A stretch of DNA of 64,000 nucleotides. Origin: Flavobacterium rakeshii. Its GTDB lineage: Bacteria > Bacteroidota > Bacteroidia > Flavobacteriales > Flavobacteriaceae. Location: assembly GCF_009741375.1 (NCBI RefSeq), contig NZ_WOWP01000001.1, positions 62,001-126,000 on the forward strand, read 5' to 3'. Under the pieces are notes generated by a model. The model was not told the DNA's origin. It was given only the letters and a program-made list of their open reading frames with translations, and made no database searches. The translations under genes were made by a program, and so were the position numbers. Each line of letters begins with the position of its first letter. The first letter of the stretch is position 1. Positions 40,460-49,523 of the stretch are shown here, in pieces.

Positions 40460-41647
40460 ATGAAAAAACTGTTTTTACTTCTGTTATTAGTTGTTACTAC
40501 AAGTGGTATTGCACAAAACCTTTTAAAAGGCACCGTGAAAGACCTCTCCACACAGGAAAACATGGAACTGGTTACGGTTAGTACAAAGGATCAGCAAAAC
40601 AACACTATATCAAACACCGAAGGGAACTTTCAGTTAAGTTACCCCGATGGTACTCAAACCATAGTACTTACCTATTTGGGATATGCTCCACTGGAGGTGA
40701 ATCTTACAAACCTGCCACAGGATAACATTTTTTATCTTGAACCAACAGATTTTGAACTTGAGGAAATAGTAGTTATCAGTACACCACTTAACGAGTTTGT
40801 AGAACAGTTGGTTAAAAACTCATACAACCATTTAAATGCTCCGTTCCTGTTAAGTACCTATTACAGGGAGTTTGTAAAAATAAACGATACTTACAGTAAA
40901 TTTTCAGACGGACTCATAGATTACAACGTAGACAAAAGCCGTAAAGAGATTAAAAGTAATGTAGTAGTAAAACAAAGCCGTGCCTTTAAACTTAATACCG
41001 ATGAGGAAAGTATGCTTGCTGCCGAAATGACCTCTCCACTAGACCTGCGTAAAGCAGTTTCAAGAGACTGCAATTTTGGGGTACTGGACCATGTTTTTGG
41101 CAAAAAGGAATTTAAAAAATATTCTTTTATTGTTAAGTCACAAAAAGATGCAAACGGTAATGATGTTCAAACCATTTACTACGAGCCATTACCAGAGATA
41201 GAAGAACCGTTATATGCCGGTAGTGTTACTTATGACCCTGCCAAGAACCTTATACTTGCCATGGAGCTTTACATGGCTCCGTCACACAGACAGTATTCTA
41301 AGCTGAGAAATTTTCTGATTATCAAAGCAAGACTGGAAAACGTAGGCTATAAATGCCTGTTTAAGCTTACTAATGATAATTACATGCTATCTTACTCCTG
41401 TGTATATGGTGATATTTACATCAAAAACAAAAAAAGGTTTGACGATAATATCATATTTAAAAGCGACCTTATCGTAACCAACTTCACGAGTGACCTGAGT
41501 TCTTTCAACAAAAAAGAAAAATACAGAGATAAAGATCTATATCAGGCGGGAACAAATTATACCGAGGAGTTTTGGAAGAAAAACAACTCCATACTTTTAA
41601 CTACCGAAGAAGAAGAGATTATCAGTTCGCTAAAGGATGTAAAATAA
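40460..41647 (+). CDS. Exported carboxypeptidase-regulatory-like protein, first of a tandem pair
   Basis: A 395-residue exported protein. Signal peptide MKKLFLLLLLVVTTSGIAQ; residues ~22-95 are a CarbopepD_reg-2 domain (KGTVKDLSTQENMELVTVST, then ISNTEGNFQLSY and LTYLGYAPLEVNL), the strand-rich module found at the start of TonB-dependent receptors and DUF5686-like proteins. The remainder (LSTYYREFVKINDTYSKFSD onward) has no known name, and no barrel or plug follows. A surface or periplasmic location is expected. Confidence 0.75.
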   Translation: MKKLFLLLLLVVTTSGIAQNLLKGTVKDLSTQENMELVTVSTKDQQNNTISNTEGNFQLSYPDGTQTIVLTYLGYAPLEVNLTNLPQDNIFYLEPTDFELEEIVVISTPLNEFVEQLVKNSYNHLNAPFLLSTYYREFVKINDTYSKFSDGLIDYNVDKSRKEIKSNVVVKQSRAFKLNTDEESMLAAEMTSPLDLRKAVSRDCNFGVLDHVFGKKEFKKYSFIVKSQKDANGNDVQTIYYEPLPEIEEPLYAGSVTYDPAKNLILAMELYMAPSHRQYSKLRNFLIIKARLENVGYKCLFKLTNDNYMLSYSCVYGDIYIKNKKRFDDNIIFKSDLIVTNFTSDLSSFNKKEKYRDKDLYQAGTNYTEEFWKKNNSILLTTEEEEIISSLKDVK

Positions 41648-41674
41648 ACAGATTAACAAATCCGTTTATATGCC

Positions 41675-42856
41675 ATGAAAAAACTCCTTACTCTTTTTTT
41701 AATGGCAGCAGGCGTTACTGCAGCGTTAGCCCAAACTCCCGTTAAAGGAATTATTAAAGATGTCTCTACCGGGCTCACTCTCTCCCTTGTAAACATTACT
41801 ACCGATGACGGAAGGTATGGTACAATATCCAATAGCGAAGGTAACTTTAGGCTCTATTACGGGCCGCAAACCAAAAAAATAAAACTGAGCTATTTAGGGT
41901 ATTTTGATTATGAAATCCCCCTTAACGACCTCCCTAAAGACGGTGTGTATTTTCTTGAACCAAAGAGTTTTGATTTAGAGGAAGTAGTTATAACCAATAC
42001 CCCTATTAACGAACTGCTGGAACAGTTAATAAAAGAATCTAAAGCCAGGTTAACTTCACCACTGGTGCTCAATACCTACTACAGGGAGTTTGTAAATTTT
42101 AATAATGAGTACGTTCAGTTTGCCGATGGTATTGTAGACTACAGGCTTCGTAAAAAAGGGAACAAAAACAAGATAAAAACCGATGTTTTTATAAAACAAA
42201 GCAGAGCATTACATTTAAAAGACTATAAGGAAGGGATGATGTACCTTCGCCCTGAAGACGTAAGGAAATCGGCAGCTAACCGATGTGAGTTTGACCTTAT
42301 CACTACCGAACTACTTAAGGGCAATACCTATAAAAAATACAGTTTCAGTATCAAAACACAACAGGATAGCGAAGGGCAAACCTTAAACACCATATCGTTC
42401 ACTCCGAAAGAAGACGATGGCGACGACTATGTGGAAGGGACAATAGTATACAACCCCGAAACCAACCTTATACTAAGCATGGAAGCAAGGAGGTTCCTTT
42501 CAGACAAGGAAGCACACTCCTACAACATGCTAATAGCCCGTATACAAATGGTTGATTTTTATTACAAAAGCATATTTACAACACAGGATAACGAGTACCG
42601 ACTGTATTATGCTTCACTTCACGTTGCGGCTAGGATATGGAAGAAAAACGGATATGATAACACCTATGTATTTAAAAACGACCTTGTGGTAACTAAAACC
42701 GGTAAAGATGAATCGGTTTTTGAAAGCGGAATCAAAATGGATAAAAGATCTATTTATGAAATGGGGCAAAACTACAGCGAAAAATACTGGGAAACAGGCA
42801 ATGTATTACCACTAACCGATAAGGAGCAGCAAATAATAGATTCACTGGAGTATTAA
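41675..42856 (+). CDS. Exported carboxypeptidase-regulatory-like protein, second of a tandem pair
   Basis: A 393-residue paralogue of the preceding gene with the same domain order: signal peptide (MKKLLTLFLMAAGVTAALAQ), CarbopepD_reg-2 domain (VKGIIKDVSTGLTLSLVNIT, ISNSEGNFRLYY, LSYLGYFDYEIPL) and C-terminal domain (LNTYYREFVNFNNEYVQFAD). Shared motifs include NELLEQLIKES/NEFVEQLVKNS and YTEEFWKKNN/YSEKYWETGN near the end. It starts 27 bases after its neighbour, so the two are a transcriptional pair from a duplication. Confidence 0.75.
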   Translation: MKKLLTLFLMAAGVTAALAQTPVKGIIKDVSTGLTLSLVNITTDDGRYGTISNSEGNFRLYYGPQTKKIKLSYLGYFDYEIPLNDLPKDGVYFLEPKSFDLEEVVITNTPINELLEQLIKESKARLTSPLVLNTYYREFVNFNNEYVQFADGIVDYRLRKKGNKNKIKTDVFIKQSRALHLKDYKEGMMYLRPEDVRKSAANRCEFDLITTELLKGNTYKKYSFSIKTQQDSEGQTLNTISFTPKEDDGDDYVEGTIVYNPETNLILSMEARRFLSDKEAHSYNMLIARIQMVDFYYKSIFTTQDNEYRLYYASLHVAARIWKKNGYDNTYVFKNDLVVTKTGKDESVFESGIKMDKRSIYEMGQNYSEKYWETGNVLPLTDKEQQIIDSLEY

Positions 42857-43019
42857 CCTTATAAAACTATCATATTAGCCTGTATAACCATTTATTATTA
42901 CGAATTTGAAAAGAAATTCATTACAAAAACGTTTTCTGTTGCAAATTTGCCATTATTGTTGCTAATTTTACCGTCAAATTTTCATAAATTCGGCAAACTT
43001 TAAACAAACAGACTTTATA

Positions 43020-43910
43020 ATGAAAAACATAGCAGTAATAGGTGCAGGAACAATGGGTAACGGTATTGCCCACACCTTTGCACAAAGCGGATTTACAGTA
43101 AAACTTATTGATATATCAGAAAAATCACTGGATAAAGGTATGGCTACCATAGCCGGTAACCTGGACAGGATGATTGCAAAAGGCACTATTACCGAAGAGG
43201 ATAAAGCTAAAACAATAGGTAACATTATTACCTATACCGATATTAAAGACGGTGTTGTAGGGGTTGACCTTGTGGTTGAAGCCGCTACCGAAAACGTAGA
43301 CCTTAAACTAAACATATTCAAACAGCTTAACGAGTACTGTGAGGAAAACACAATTTTGGCAACAAATACGTCGTCTATCTCTATTACTCAAATTGCAGCT
43401 GTTACAACAAGACAGGACAAAGTAATTGGTATGCACTTTATGAACCCGGTGCCAATTATGAAACTGGTAGAAATTATTCGTGGTTACAATACTTCTGATG
43501 AAGTTACCAAAACCATTATGGACCTTTCGGTTAAACTAAGTAAAGTACCTGTAGAAGTTAACGATTACCCTGGCTTTGTGGCAAACCGTATACTTATGCC
43601 AATGATTAACGAAGCTATCGAAACACTTTACAACGGTGTTGCGGGTGTATATGAAATTGACACGGTAATGAAACTGGGTATGGCTCACCCAATGGGGCCG
43701 TTACAACTAGCCGATTTTATTGGTCTTGATGTATGCCTTTCTATCCTTAACGTAATGTACGACGGATTTAAAAACCCTAAATATGCACCATGTCCATTAT
43801 TGGTTAACATGGTACGCGCCGGTAAACTGGGCGTTAAATCGGGTGAAGGTTTCTACGATTATTCCGAAAGCAGAAAAGCCGAGAAAGTGGCAAAAATGTT
43901 TGCAAAGTAA
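43020..43910 (+). CDS. 3-hydroxybutyryl-CoA dehydrogenase
   Basis: A 296-residue NAD-dependent dehydrogenase that interconverts acetoacetyl-CoA and 3-hydroxybutyryl-CoA. NAD motif VIGAGTMGNGIAHTFAQSG (5-23); active-site segments ATNTSSISITQIA, GMHFMNPVPIMKLVEIIRG (His) and NDYPGFVANRILMPMINEAI; C-terminal domain GMAHPMGPLQLADFIGLDVC. Length matches single-domain Hbd enzymes. It stands alone with its own terminator, far from the fad operon, and no thiolase or crotonase is adjacent. Confidence 0.93.
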   Translation: MKNIAVIGAGTMGNGIAHTFAQSGFTVKLIDISEKSLDKGMATIAGNLDRMIAKGTITEEDKAKTIGNIITYTDIKDGVVGVDLVVEAATENVDLKLNIFKQLNEYCEENTILATNTSSISITQIAAVTTRQDKVIGMHFMNPVPIMKLVEIIRGYNTSDEVTKTIMDLSVKLSKVPVEVNDYPGFVANRILMPMINEAIETLYNGVAGVYEIDTVMKLGMAHPMGPLQLADFIGLDVCLSILNVMYDGFKNPKYAPCPLLVNMVRAGKLGVKSGEGFYDYSESRKAEKVAKMFAK

Positions 43911-43916
43911 TATATT

Positions 43917-43946
43917 AAAAGACGGGTTTTTCAGCCCGTCTTTTTT
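43917..43946 (+). terminator. Terminator after the hydroxybutyryl-CoA dehydrogenase
   Basis: AAAAGACGGG and CCCGTCTTTT pair around a T-rich loop, seven bases after the stop. Confidence 0.85.
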
Positions 43947-43959
43947 AACTCTTTAAGTC

Positions 43960-44316
43960 ATGGAAATTAATTGGGATAGCCAGTCGCTTTTGGTATTGGG
44001 CATGTCGGGGCTTGTATTCATTTTAGTGGGAGCAATAATGTATATTTTTCCTCCCAAAAAAATTAACCATTTTTATGGTTACCGTACCCCAAGATCAATG
44101 GCATCACAGGAGCGATGGGATTTTTCACAAAAATACTCTTCGGTGTTACTTATTATAAGCGGAGTTGTTTTGGTTCCGCTGGGAGTTATCATATCTTTAC
44201 TTTCTATCAGTCACAAAACTGATGTCTTATTAAGCATCCCACTCCTACTGCTTTCAGTATTATTATTTTTTATTAAAACCGAACGCGAACTGAAAAAGCG
44301 TTTTGGTAAAAATTAA
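43960..44316 (+). CDS. SdpI family membrane protein
   Basis: A 118-residue protein with three helices (about 10-30, 58-79 and 85-105). The conserved cytoplasmic loop FYGYRTPRSMASQERWDFSQ (39-58) identifies the SdpI family, named after the Bacillus immunity protein against the SdpC toxin; most members have unknown roles. It is followed 11 bases later by a DUF1015 gene with a TTG start. Confidence 0.88.
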   Translation: MEINWDSQSLLVLGMSGLVFILVGAIMYIFPPKKINHFYGYRTPRSMASQERWDFSQKYSSVLLIISGVVLVPLGVIISLLSISHKTDVLLSIPLLLLSVLLFFIKTERELKKRFGKN

Positions 44317-44327
44317 ACTTTACACAA

Positions 44328-45542
44328 TTGGCAAAAATAGTTCCATTTAAAGCTGTGCGCCCTACGCGCGACAAGGTGAGTTTGGTTACATCGCGCTCAT
44401 ACGAAGAGTATACTCCTGCCGAACTGGCATCACAGCTTGATTATAACCCTTTTTCATTTTTACATATACTTAATCCTGCTTATGTAAACCTGCACAAAAT
44501 ATCTACCGCTACAAGGTTTAAGGGGGTGCAGTTAAAGTATCAGGAATTTAAGGAAGAAGATGTTTTTAAAAAGGAACTTAATCCTATATTCTTCCTATAT
44601 GAAATACACAGCAAAAACAACACCTTTACAGGTATTATTGCAGGTACATCTATAGAAGATTACAAGAACAATGTGATAAAAAAACACGAGGACACCCTTG
44701 CCTACCGCGTGGAACTGTTTAAGGATTACCTACACCAAACGGGCTTTAATACCGAACCGGTGCTTATTACCTATCCACAAAACAACGAACTCCAGCAATG
44801 GATAGACAAACGTAAACAGAAAAGGCCGTTATACCTGTTCTCTTCCCTTAATAAAGACAAGCATACCATTTGGCGTATTAAGGAAGATGAGGAAATACAG
44901 TGGGTACAGGAACAGTTTGAAAAAATGGGTAACCTGTACATTGCCGACGGGCATCACCGTTCGGCTTCGGCAGAAATGCTGTACGATCAGGACAAAGATT
45001 CGGGTAACGCAAACCTGAACCATTTTATGAGCTTCCTGATATGCGAAACTAATTTAAAAATATACGAATACAACCGTATAGTTAACGACCTTAACGGACT
45101 TACAAAACATGCTTTCCTTAAAGCTCTTGAAAAAGATTTCACGATAGTGAACAAAGACCAGGAGTTATGGAAACCAAAACAAAAATATCAGTTTGGTATG
45201 TATCTGGACGGTGATTTTTATGCGCTTACATTAAAAAACACTAACTTTAATTCGGTTATGGAGTCGCTGGATGCTCAAATTCTTTACACCAAAGTACTTA
45301 ACCCTTTACTGGGAATTGGTGATTTGCGTAACGATGAGCGCATTGCCTACATACCGGGCAGTAAACCTGTTACCGCCATTAAGGAAATGGTAGACGGTGG
45401 TGATTTTGAAGTGGGCTTTATGCTCTACCCTGCCTCTATAAACGAGATTAAGGAGCTGGCAGACAACAACCTTATTATGCCACCTAAGAGTACGTATATT
45501 GAACCAAAATTCAGGAGCGGACTTGTAGTGTATGAAATTTAA
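44328..45542 (+). CDS. DUF1015 family protein
   Basis: A 404-residue cytoplasmic protein of DUF1015. Family stretches include KIVPFKAVRPTRDKVSLVTS (3-22), YNPFSFLHILNP (39-50), the conserved NLYIADGHHRSASAEMLYDQ (about 202-221) and FMSFLICETNLKIYEYNR, then LRNDERIAYIPGSKP. The HHRSASA segment resembles a catalytic or nucleotide site. In some organisms the gene neighbours serine biosynthesis; here it does not. The start codon is TTG at 44328, placing MAKIVPFKA at the family N-terminus. Confidence 0.88.
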   Translation: MAKIVPFKAVRPTRDKVSLVTSRSYEEYTPAELASQLDYNPFSFLHILNPAYVNLHKISTATRFKGVQLKYQEFKEEDVFKKELNPIFFLYEIHSKNNTFTGIIAGTSIEDYKNNVIKKHEDTLAYRVELFKDYLHQTGFNTEPVLITYPQNNELQQWIDKRKQKRPLYLFSSLNKDKHTIWRIKEDEEIQWVQEQFEKMGNLYIADGHHRSASAEMLYDQDKDSGNANLNHFMSFLICETNLKIYEYNRIVNDLNGLTKHAFLKALEKDFTIVNKDQELWKPKQKYQFGMYLDGDFYALTLKNTNFNSVMESLDAQILYTKVLNPLLGIGDLRNDERIAYIPGSKPVTAIKEMVDGGDFEVGFMLYPASINEIKELADNNLIMPPKSTYIEPKFRSGLVVYEI

Positions 45543-45593
45543 ATTTCATATCTTCATATAACACAAACAGTACTTTTTCTTAGCAAATAGTAT

Positions 45594-45601
45594 TAAATTT
45601 G
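45594..45601 (+). promoter_or_regulatory. -7 element of the YggS gene
   Basis: TAAATTTG matches TAnnTTTG, 49 bases before the ATG; the -33 region is T-rich without TTG. Confidence 0.4.
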
Positions 45602-45650
45602 TTATTCGGGACGATGCCTAAAGTCAGCCCTAAATACCACAATTGAAAAA

Positions 45651-46316
45651 ATGTCGATAAAAGAAAATTTACTTTCCATAAAAGAGGCACTGCCATCACA
45701 TGTAACCCTTGTGGCAGTAAGCAAAACCAAGCCTGTTAGCGACCTTATGGAGGCTTATAATTCCGGACAGCGTATTTTTGGCGAAAACAAAATACAGGAA
45801 ATGACCGATAAGCATGAGCAAATGCCTAAGGACATTGAATGGCACATGATAGGCCACGTACAAACCAATAAGGTAAAATACATGGCTCCGTTTGTTAACC
45901 TTGTGCATGGTGTGGACAGCCTTAAACTGCTTAAAGAAATAAACAAACAGGCTAAAAAAAACGACCGAGTTATAAACTGCCTGTTGCAAATGCACATAGC
46001 CGAAGAGGATACCAAATTCGGGCTGTATGAAGCCGAGCTTAACGAGATACTGGAGTCTGGCGAGTTTCAGCAAATGGAAAACATAAAAGTTACCGGGCTT
46101 ATGGGTATGGCTACTTTTACCGATAGCGAACACCAAATTGAAAAGGAGTTTGGCTACCTTAAAGGTATATTCGACAGGCTACAGGAACATCCTGAAAGAT
46201 CTAACTTCAAACCCGAAACACTTTCCATGGGCATGAGTGGTGACTATAAGCTGGCTATTTCCGGCGGAAGTACCATGATTCGCGTGGGTAGTAGTATTTT
46301 TGGCTCAAGACATTAA
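45651..46316 (+). CDS. YggS family pyridoxal-phosphate homeostasis protein
   Basis: A 221-residue single-domain PLP-binding protein (YggS/PROSC). The PLP lysine is Lys26 in VTLVAVSKTKPVSDL; the family motifs FGENKIQEMTDKHEQM, WHMIGHVQTNKVKYM, GLMGMATFTD and LSMGMSGDYKLAISGGSTMI, then RVGSSIFGSR, are present. It buffers PLP in the cytoplasm rather than catalysing a reaction. It is separate from any proC or cell-division gene. Confidence 0.94.
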   Translation: MSIKENLLSIKEALPSHVTLVAVSKTKPVSDLMEAYNSGQRIFGENKIQEMTDKHEQMPKDIEWHMIGHVQTNKVKYMAPFVNLVHGVDSLKLLKEINKQAKKNDRVINCLLQMHIAEEDTKFGLYEAELNEILESGEFQQMENIKVTGLMGMATFTDSEHQIEKEFGYLKGIFDRLQEHPERSNFKPETLSMGMSGDYKLAISGGSTMIRVGSSIFGSRH

Positions 46317-46376
46317 ATTTTGGGAATTTTATCCGAAATTTGCATCTTTAAAACTTTAAATAGATAAACACACTTT

Positions 46377-47741
46377 TTGTACGCAATACTTGACATAGAG
46401 ACGACCGGAGGTCAGTATAATGAGGAAGGAATAACCGAGATTGCCATATATAAATACGACGGGCATGAGGTAGTAGACCAGTTTATCAGTCTTGTAAACC
46501 CCGAGAAACCCATTCAGCCTTTTGTGGTAAAACTTACCGGTATTAATAATGCCATGCTTCGCAGCGCGCCTAAGTTTTATGAGGTTGCCAAGCGTATTAT
46601 TGAAATTACCGAAGGCTGTATTATAGTGGCACACAACTCCCAGTTTGATTACAGGGTACTGCGCACTGAGTTTAACCGACTGGGATATAACTACGAGCGC
46701 CAGTCACTATGTACTGTAGAGCTTTCACAAAAACTGTTACCCGAACAAAAATCACACAGCCTGGGCAAGCTGGTTCGTGCACTGGGAATCCCTATGAGCG
46801 ACAGGCACCGTGCAACCGGAGATGCTATGGCAACCGTGCATTTGTTCAAATTATTACTGTCTAAAGACACTACTAAGGAAATTGTAAAAAGCCTTATTAA
46901 AACCGATCAGAAAAAAGGAATTCCGCCTAAGTTGTTTGATATACTGGAAGGCATCCCTGCGGTTACAGGACTTTATTACATATATAAAGAAAACGGCGAC
47001 CTGATATACATCGGCAAGAGCCGAAACATAAAGAAAAGGCTGCACCAGCATTTTACAGCAACATCGGGCAAATCAAAACGTATTCAGCGAGATACCTATG
47101 CTGTTAAGTATGAAGAAACCGGAAGCGAACTTATTGCCCTGCTTAAAGAGTGCCAGGAAATTAAGGTGAATAAACCCGTGTACAATCGTGCCCAGAAGAA
47201 AACAGTTTTCCCGTGGTCTGTGTACGTTGAAAAAAACAGTGAGGGTTACCTGTGCCTTAGCCTGCAAAAAACCGACGGACGTAAAAAGGAAATCATTTCG
47301 TTTTCAAGTGCTACCGATGGTAAAAATGCCCTGCACAGAATTGTGGAGCAGTATAACCTGTGTAAAAAAATAAACGGACTTGAGAGTCCGTCGAAACCGA
47401 GTTGCTTTGGTCTTGAACTCAATACCTGTAACGGTGCCTGTGTAGGTAATGAATCTGTCGAAGAGTACAACAAACGCGTACAGGAATTTGTAGATAATAA
47501 CAGCTTTTATAATCAAAGCATGATTATTATAGACCGTGGGCGTACCGTAGAGGAACGCAGTGCCGTACTTATTGAAAAAGGCGAATACAAAGGCTATGCC
47601 TTTTACAACCTTAACTACCAGATTACTAAACCCGATATTTTAAAAAACATCCTTATCCCTATGGATAATAACAGGGATGCCAAAAACATTATTAAAAGCT
47701 ACATAAGGAAAAAGAAGGCTTTAAAAATAGTGCGTCTATAA
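46377..47741 (+). CDS. DEDDh exonuclease fused to a UvrC-like GIY-YIG nuclease
   Basis: A 454-residue fusion. Residues 1-165 are a DnaQ-like 3'-5' exonuclease with DIETTG (6-11, Asp6 and Glu8), HNSQFDYRVL and HRATGDAMA (His and Asp). Residues ~195-280 are a GIY-YIG domain (TGLYYIYKENGDLIYIGKSR, then NIKKRLHQHF). The C-terminal third resembles the segment after GIY-YIG in UvrC/Cho proteins, with a four-Cys-like part LCKKI..CFGLELNTCNGAC. The combination is like the Cho/epsilon fusions, and a DNA repair role is inferred. The start codon is TTG at 46377. Confidence 0.88.
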   Translation: MYAILDIETTGGQYNEEGITEIAIYKYDGHEVVDQFISLVNPEKPIQPFVVKLTGINNAMLRSAPKFYEVAKRIIEITEGCIIVAHNSQFDYRVLRTEFNRLGYNYERQSLCTVELSQKLLPEQKSHSLGKLVRALGIPMSDRHRATGDAMATVHLFKLLLSKDTTKEIVKSLIKTDQKKGIPPKLFDILEGIPAVTGLYYIYKENGDLIYIGKSRNIKKRLHQHFTATSGKSKRIQRDTYAVKYEETGSELIALLKECQEIKVNKPVYNRAQKKTVFPWSVYVEKNSEGYLCLSLQKTDGRKKEIISFSSATDGKNALHRIVEQYNLCKKINGLESPSKPSCFGLELNTCNGACVGNESVEEYNKRVQEFVDNNSFYNQSMIIIDRGRTVEERSAVLIEKGEYKGYAFYNLNYQITKPDILKNILIPMDNNRDAKNIIKSYIRKKKALKIVRL

Positions 47742-47750
47742 GAGTTTTAG

Positions 47751-47758
47751 TAATTTTG
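47751..47758 (+). promoter_or_regulatory. -7 element of the ion-channel gene
   Basis: TAATTTTG, a match to TAnnTTTG, 22 bases before the TTG start. No clear -33. Confidence 0.4.
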
Positions 47759-47780
47759 ATAGGAATCAAACCCTACTGCA

Positions 47781-48605
47781 TTGAAAAAAGGCATTATCAG
47801 CGACGATTTCAGGAAAAAACTACACGTTATAATTTACGAGGCCGACACTCCGGCGGGTCGTTTTTTTGACCTTGCCCTGCTGTTTGTTATCATTATAAGT
47901 ATAGTGGCTGTAATGCTGGAAAGCGTAACATCTATAAGACTGCTTCATGGTAAGGAACTTGCCGTTACCGAGTGGATTATAACCATACTTTTTACGCTTG
48001 AATATATTGCACGTATTGTTGCACTCAAAAAGCCTTTAAACTACATTTTTAGCTTTTATGGTATAATCGACTTACTCTCTACCCTGCCTAAATACATTGA
48101 TGTTTTATTCCCTGGGTTAGGCTTCCTAATATCTATAAGGGCACTGAGACTGTTAAGGGTTTTCAGGATTTTAAAACTGAGTCAGTTTGTAGGGGCATCA
48201 AACCAATTATTAACAGCACTCCAAAAGAGCCGTGTAAAAATTGCCGTATTTTTGTTTACGGTCGTTATACTCTGTATCATTTTAGGTACACTTATGTTTA
48301 TAATTGAAGGCCCCGAGAGTGGCTTTACCAATATACCAGTTAGTATTTACTGGACTATAGTAACCCTTACTACCGTTGGTTTTGGCGATATTACACCCGT
48401 TACTCCTTTGGGGCAGTTTGTATCGGTTATAATCATGATTATGGGTTATGGTATTATAGCCGTACCTACAGGGCTGGTTACCGCACAGTTTATACAGGAA
48501 CGTAGCGAAAACAGTAATACACAGGTATGCCCTAACTGTAATGCAGACCATCATAAGGATAATGCCAACTATTGCTATAACTGCGGGCATCATTTACATA
48601 ATTAA
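47781..48605 (+). CDS. Voltage-gated-type potassium channel with C-terminal zinc ribbon
   Basis: A 274-residue six-helix ion channel of the Kv/KvAP type. S1-S4 occupy about 25-130 with an S4 of regularly spaced basic residues (SIRALRLLRVFRILKLSQF). The pore has the potassium filter TLTTVGFGDITP (about 197-208), and S6 follows (VIIMIMGYGIIAVPTGLV). The C-terminus is a zinc ribbon, CPNCNADHHKDNANYCYNCG, four cysteines in CxxC...CxxC arrangement, which is unusual for bacterial channels and could bind metal or a partner. The start is TTG at 47781. It lies three bases before miaA. Confidence 0.88.
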   Translation: MKKGIISDDFRKKLHVIIYEADTPAGRFFDLALLFVIIISIVAVMLESVTSIRLLHGKELAVTEWIITILFTLEYIARIVALKKPLNYIFSFYGIIDLLSTLPKYIDVLFPGLGFLISIRALRLLRVFRILKLSQFVGASNQLLTALQKSRVKIAVFLFTVVILCIILGTLMFIIEGPESGFTNIPVSIYWTIVTLTTVGFGDITPVTPLGQFVSVIIMIMGYGIIAVPTGLVTAQFIQERSENSNTQVCPNCNADHHKDNANYCYNCGHHLHN

Positions 48606-48608
48606 TAC

Positions 48609-49523
48609 ATGAATAGTACAGATAAAAAATATCTTATTACCGTTATAGGTCCTACAGCCATAGGCAAAACAGCTATGGCTATTGAGCTTGCCAGGTATTT
48701 TAAATGCGAGATACTTTCGGCAGACAGCAGACAGTTTTTTAAGGAAATGAATATTGGTACTGCTGTTCCAAGTGAAGAGGAACTCGCCGCAGCACCACAC
48801 CATTTTATACAGAACATTAGTGTTTTCGACGAATATAATGTAGGCGACTTTGAGCGCGATGCCATAAATAAACTCGACGAACTGTACACGCAAAATGATT
48901 TTGCTGTATTGGTAGGAGGTTCAGGACTGTACATAGATGCTGTTTTAAAAGGTTTTGACGATTTCCCGGATGTAGACACTGCTGTGAGACAGGAAATAAT
49001 AAACAGCTATGAGGAAAACGGAATTACATGGCTACAGCAGGAACTGGAAAAAAGAGACCCTGTACATTATGCCAATGTAGCCAAAGAGAATCCGCAACGC
49101 ATGATGCGCGCCCTTGAGGTGTGTATCAGTTCGGGGAAACCCTACTCCTCTTTCTTAAATATCAAAAAGAATTCAAGACGCTTTACTCCTATTGTTATTG
49201 GACTGGATGCCGAGAGAGAAGTGATGTACGACCGCATTAACCGCCGTGTGGACATCATGGTAAACAACGGACTTATTGAAGAGGCAAAAGCACTCTATCC
49301 CCACAAAAAGTTAAATGCTTTACAAACTGTGGGATACCGCGAATTATTTAGTTACTTTGACGGCGATTTTACCAAAGAATTTGCCATAGAGGAAATAAAA
49401 AAGAATACACGACGCTTTGCCAAAAGGCAAATGACATGGTTTAAGCGTACCGAAAGCGTACATTGGTTTGATTTCAATACTAATCCGCAAGAAATTATTA
49501 ATTACATAGAAAACTCACTATAA
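48609..49523 (+). CDS. miaA: tRNA dimethylallyltransferase MiaA
   Basis: A 304-residue enzyme that transfers a dimethylallyl group to adenosine 37 of tRNAs reading UNN codons. The P-loop is GPTAIGKTAMA (14-24); DSRQFFKEMNIGTAVPS (38-54), FAVLVGGSGLYIDAVLKGFD and ETVGYRELF-like QTVGYRELFSYFDG, then RFAKRQMTWFKR carry the family catalytic and tRNA-binding parts. It is preceded by the ion channel at a four-base gap, and its stop overlaps the next start by one base. Confidence 0.95.
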   Translation: MNSTDKKYLITVIGPTAIGKTAMAIELARYFKCEILSADSRQFFKEMNIGTAVPSEEELAAAPHHFIQNISVFDEYNVGDFERDAINKLDELYTQNDFAVLVGGSGLYIDAVLKGFDDFPDVDTAVRQEIINSYEENGITWLQQELEKRDPVHYANVAKENPQRMMRALEVCISSGKPYSSFLNIKKNSRRFTPIVIGLDAEREVMYDRINRRVDIMVNNGLIEEAKALYPHKKLNALQTVGYRELFSYFDGDFTKEFAIEEIKKNTRRFAKRQMTWFKRTESVHWFDFNTNPQEIINYIENSL

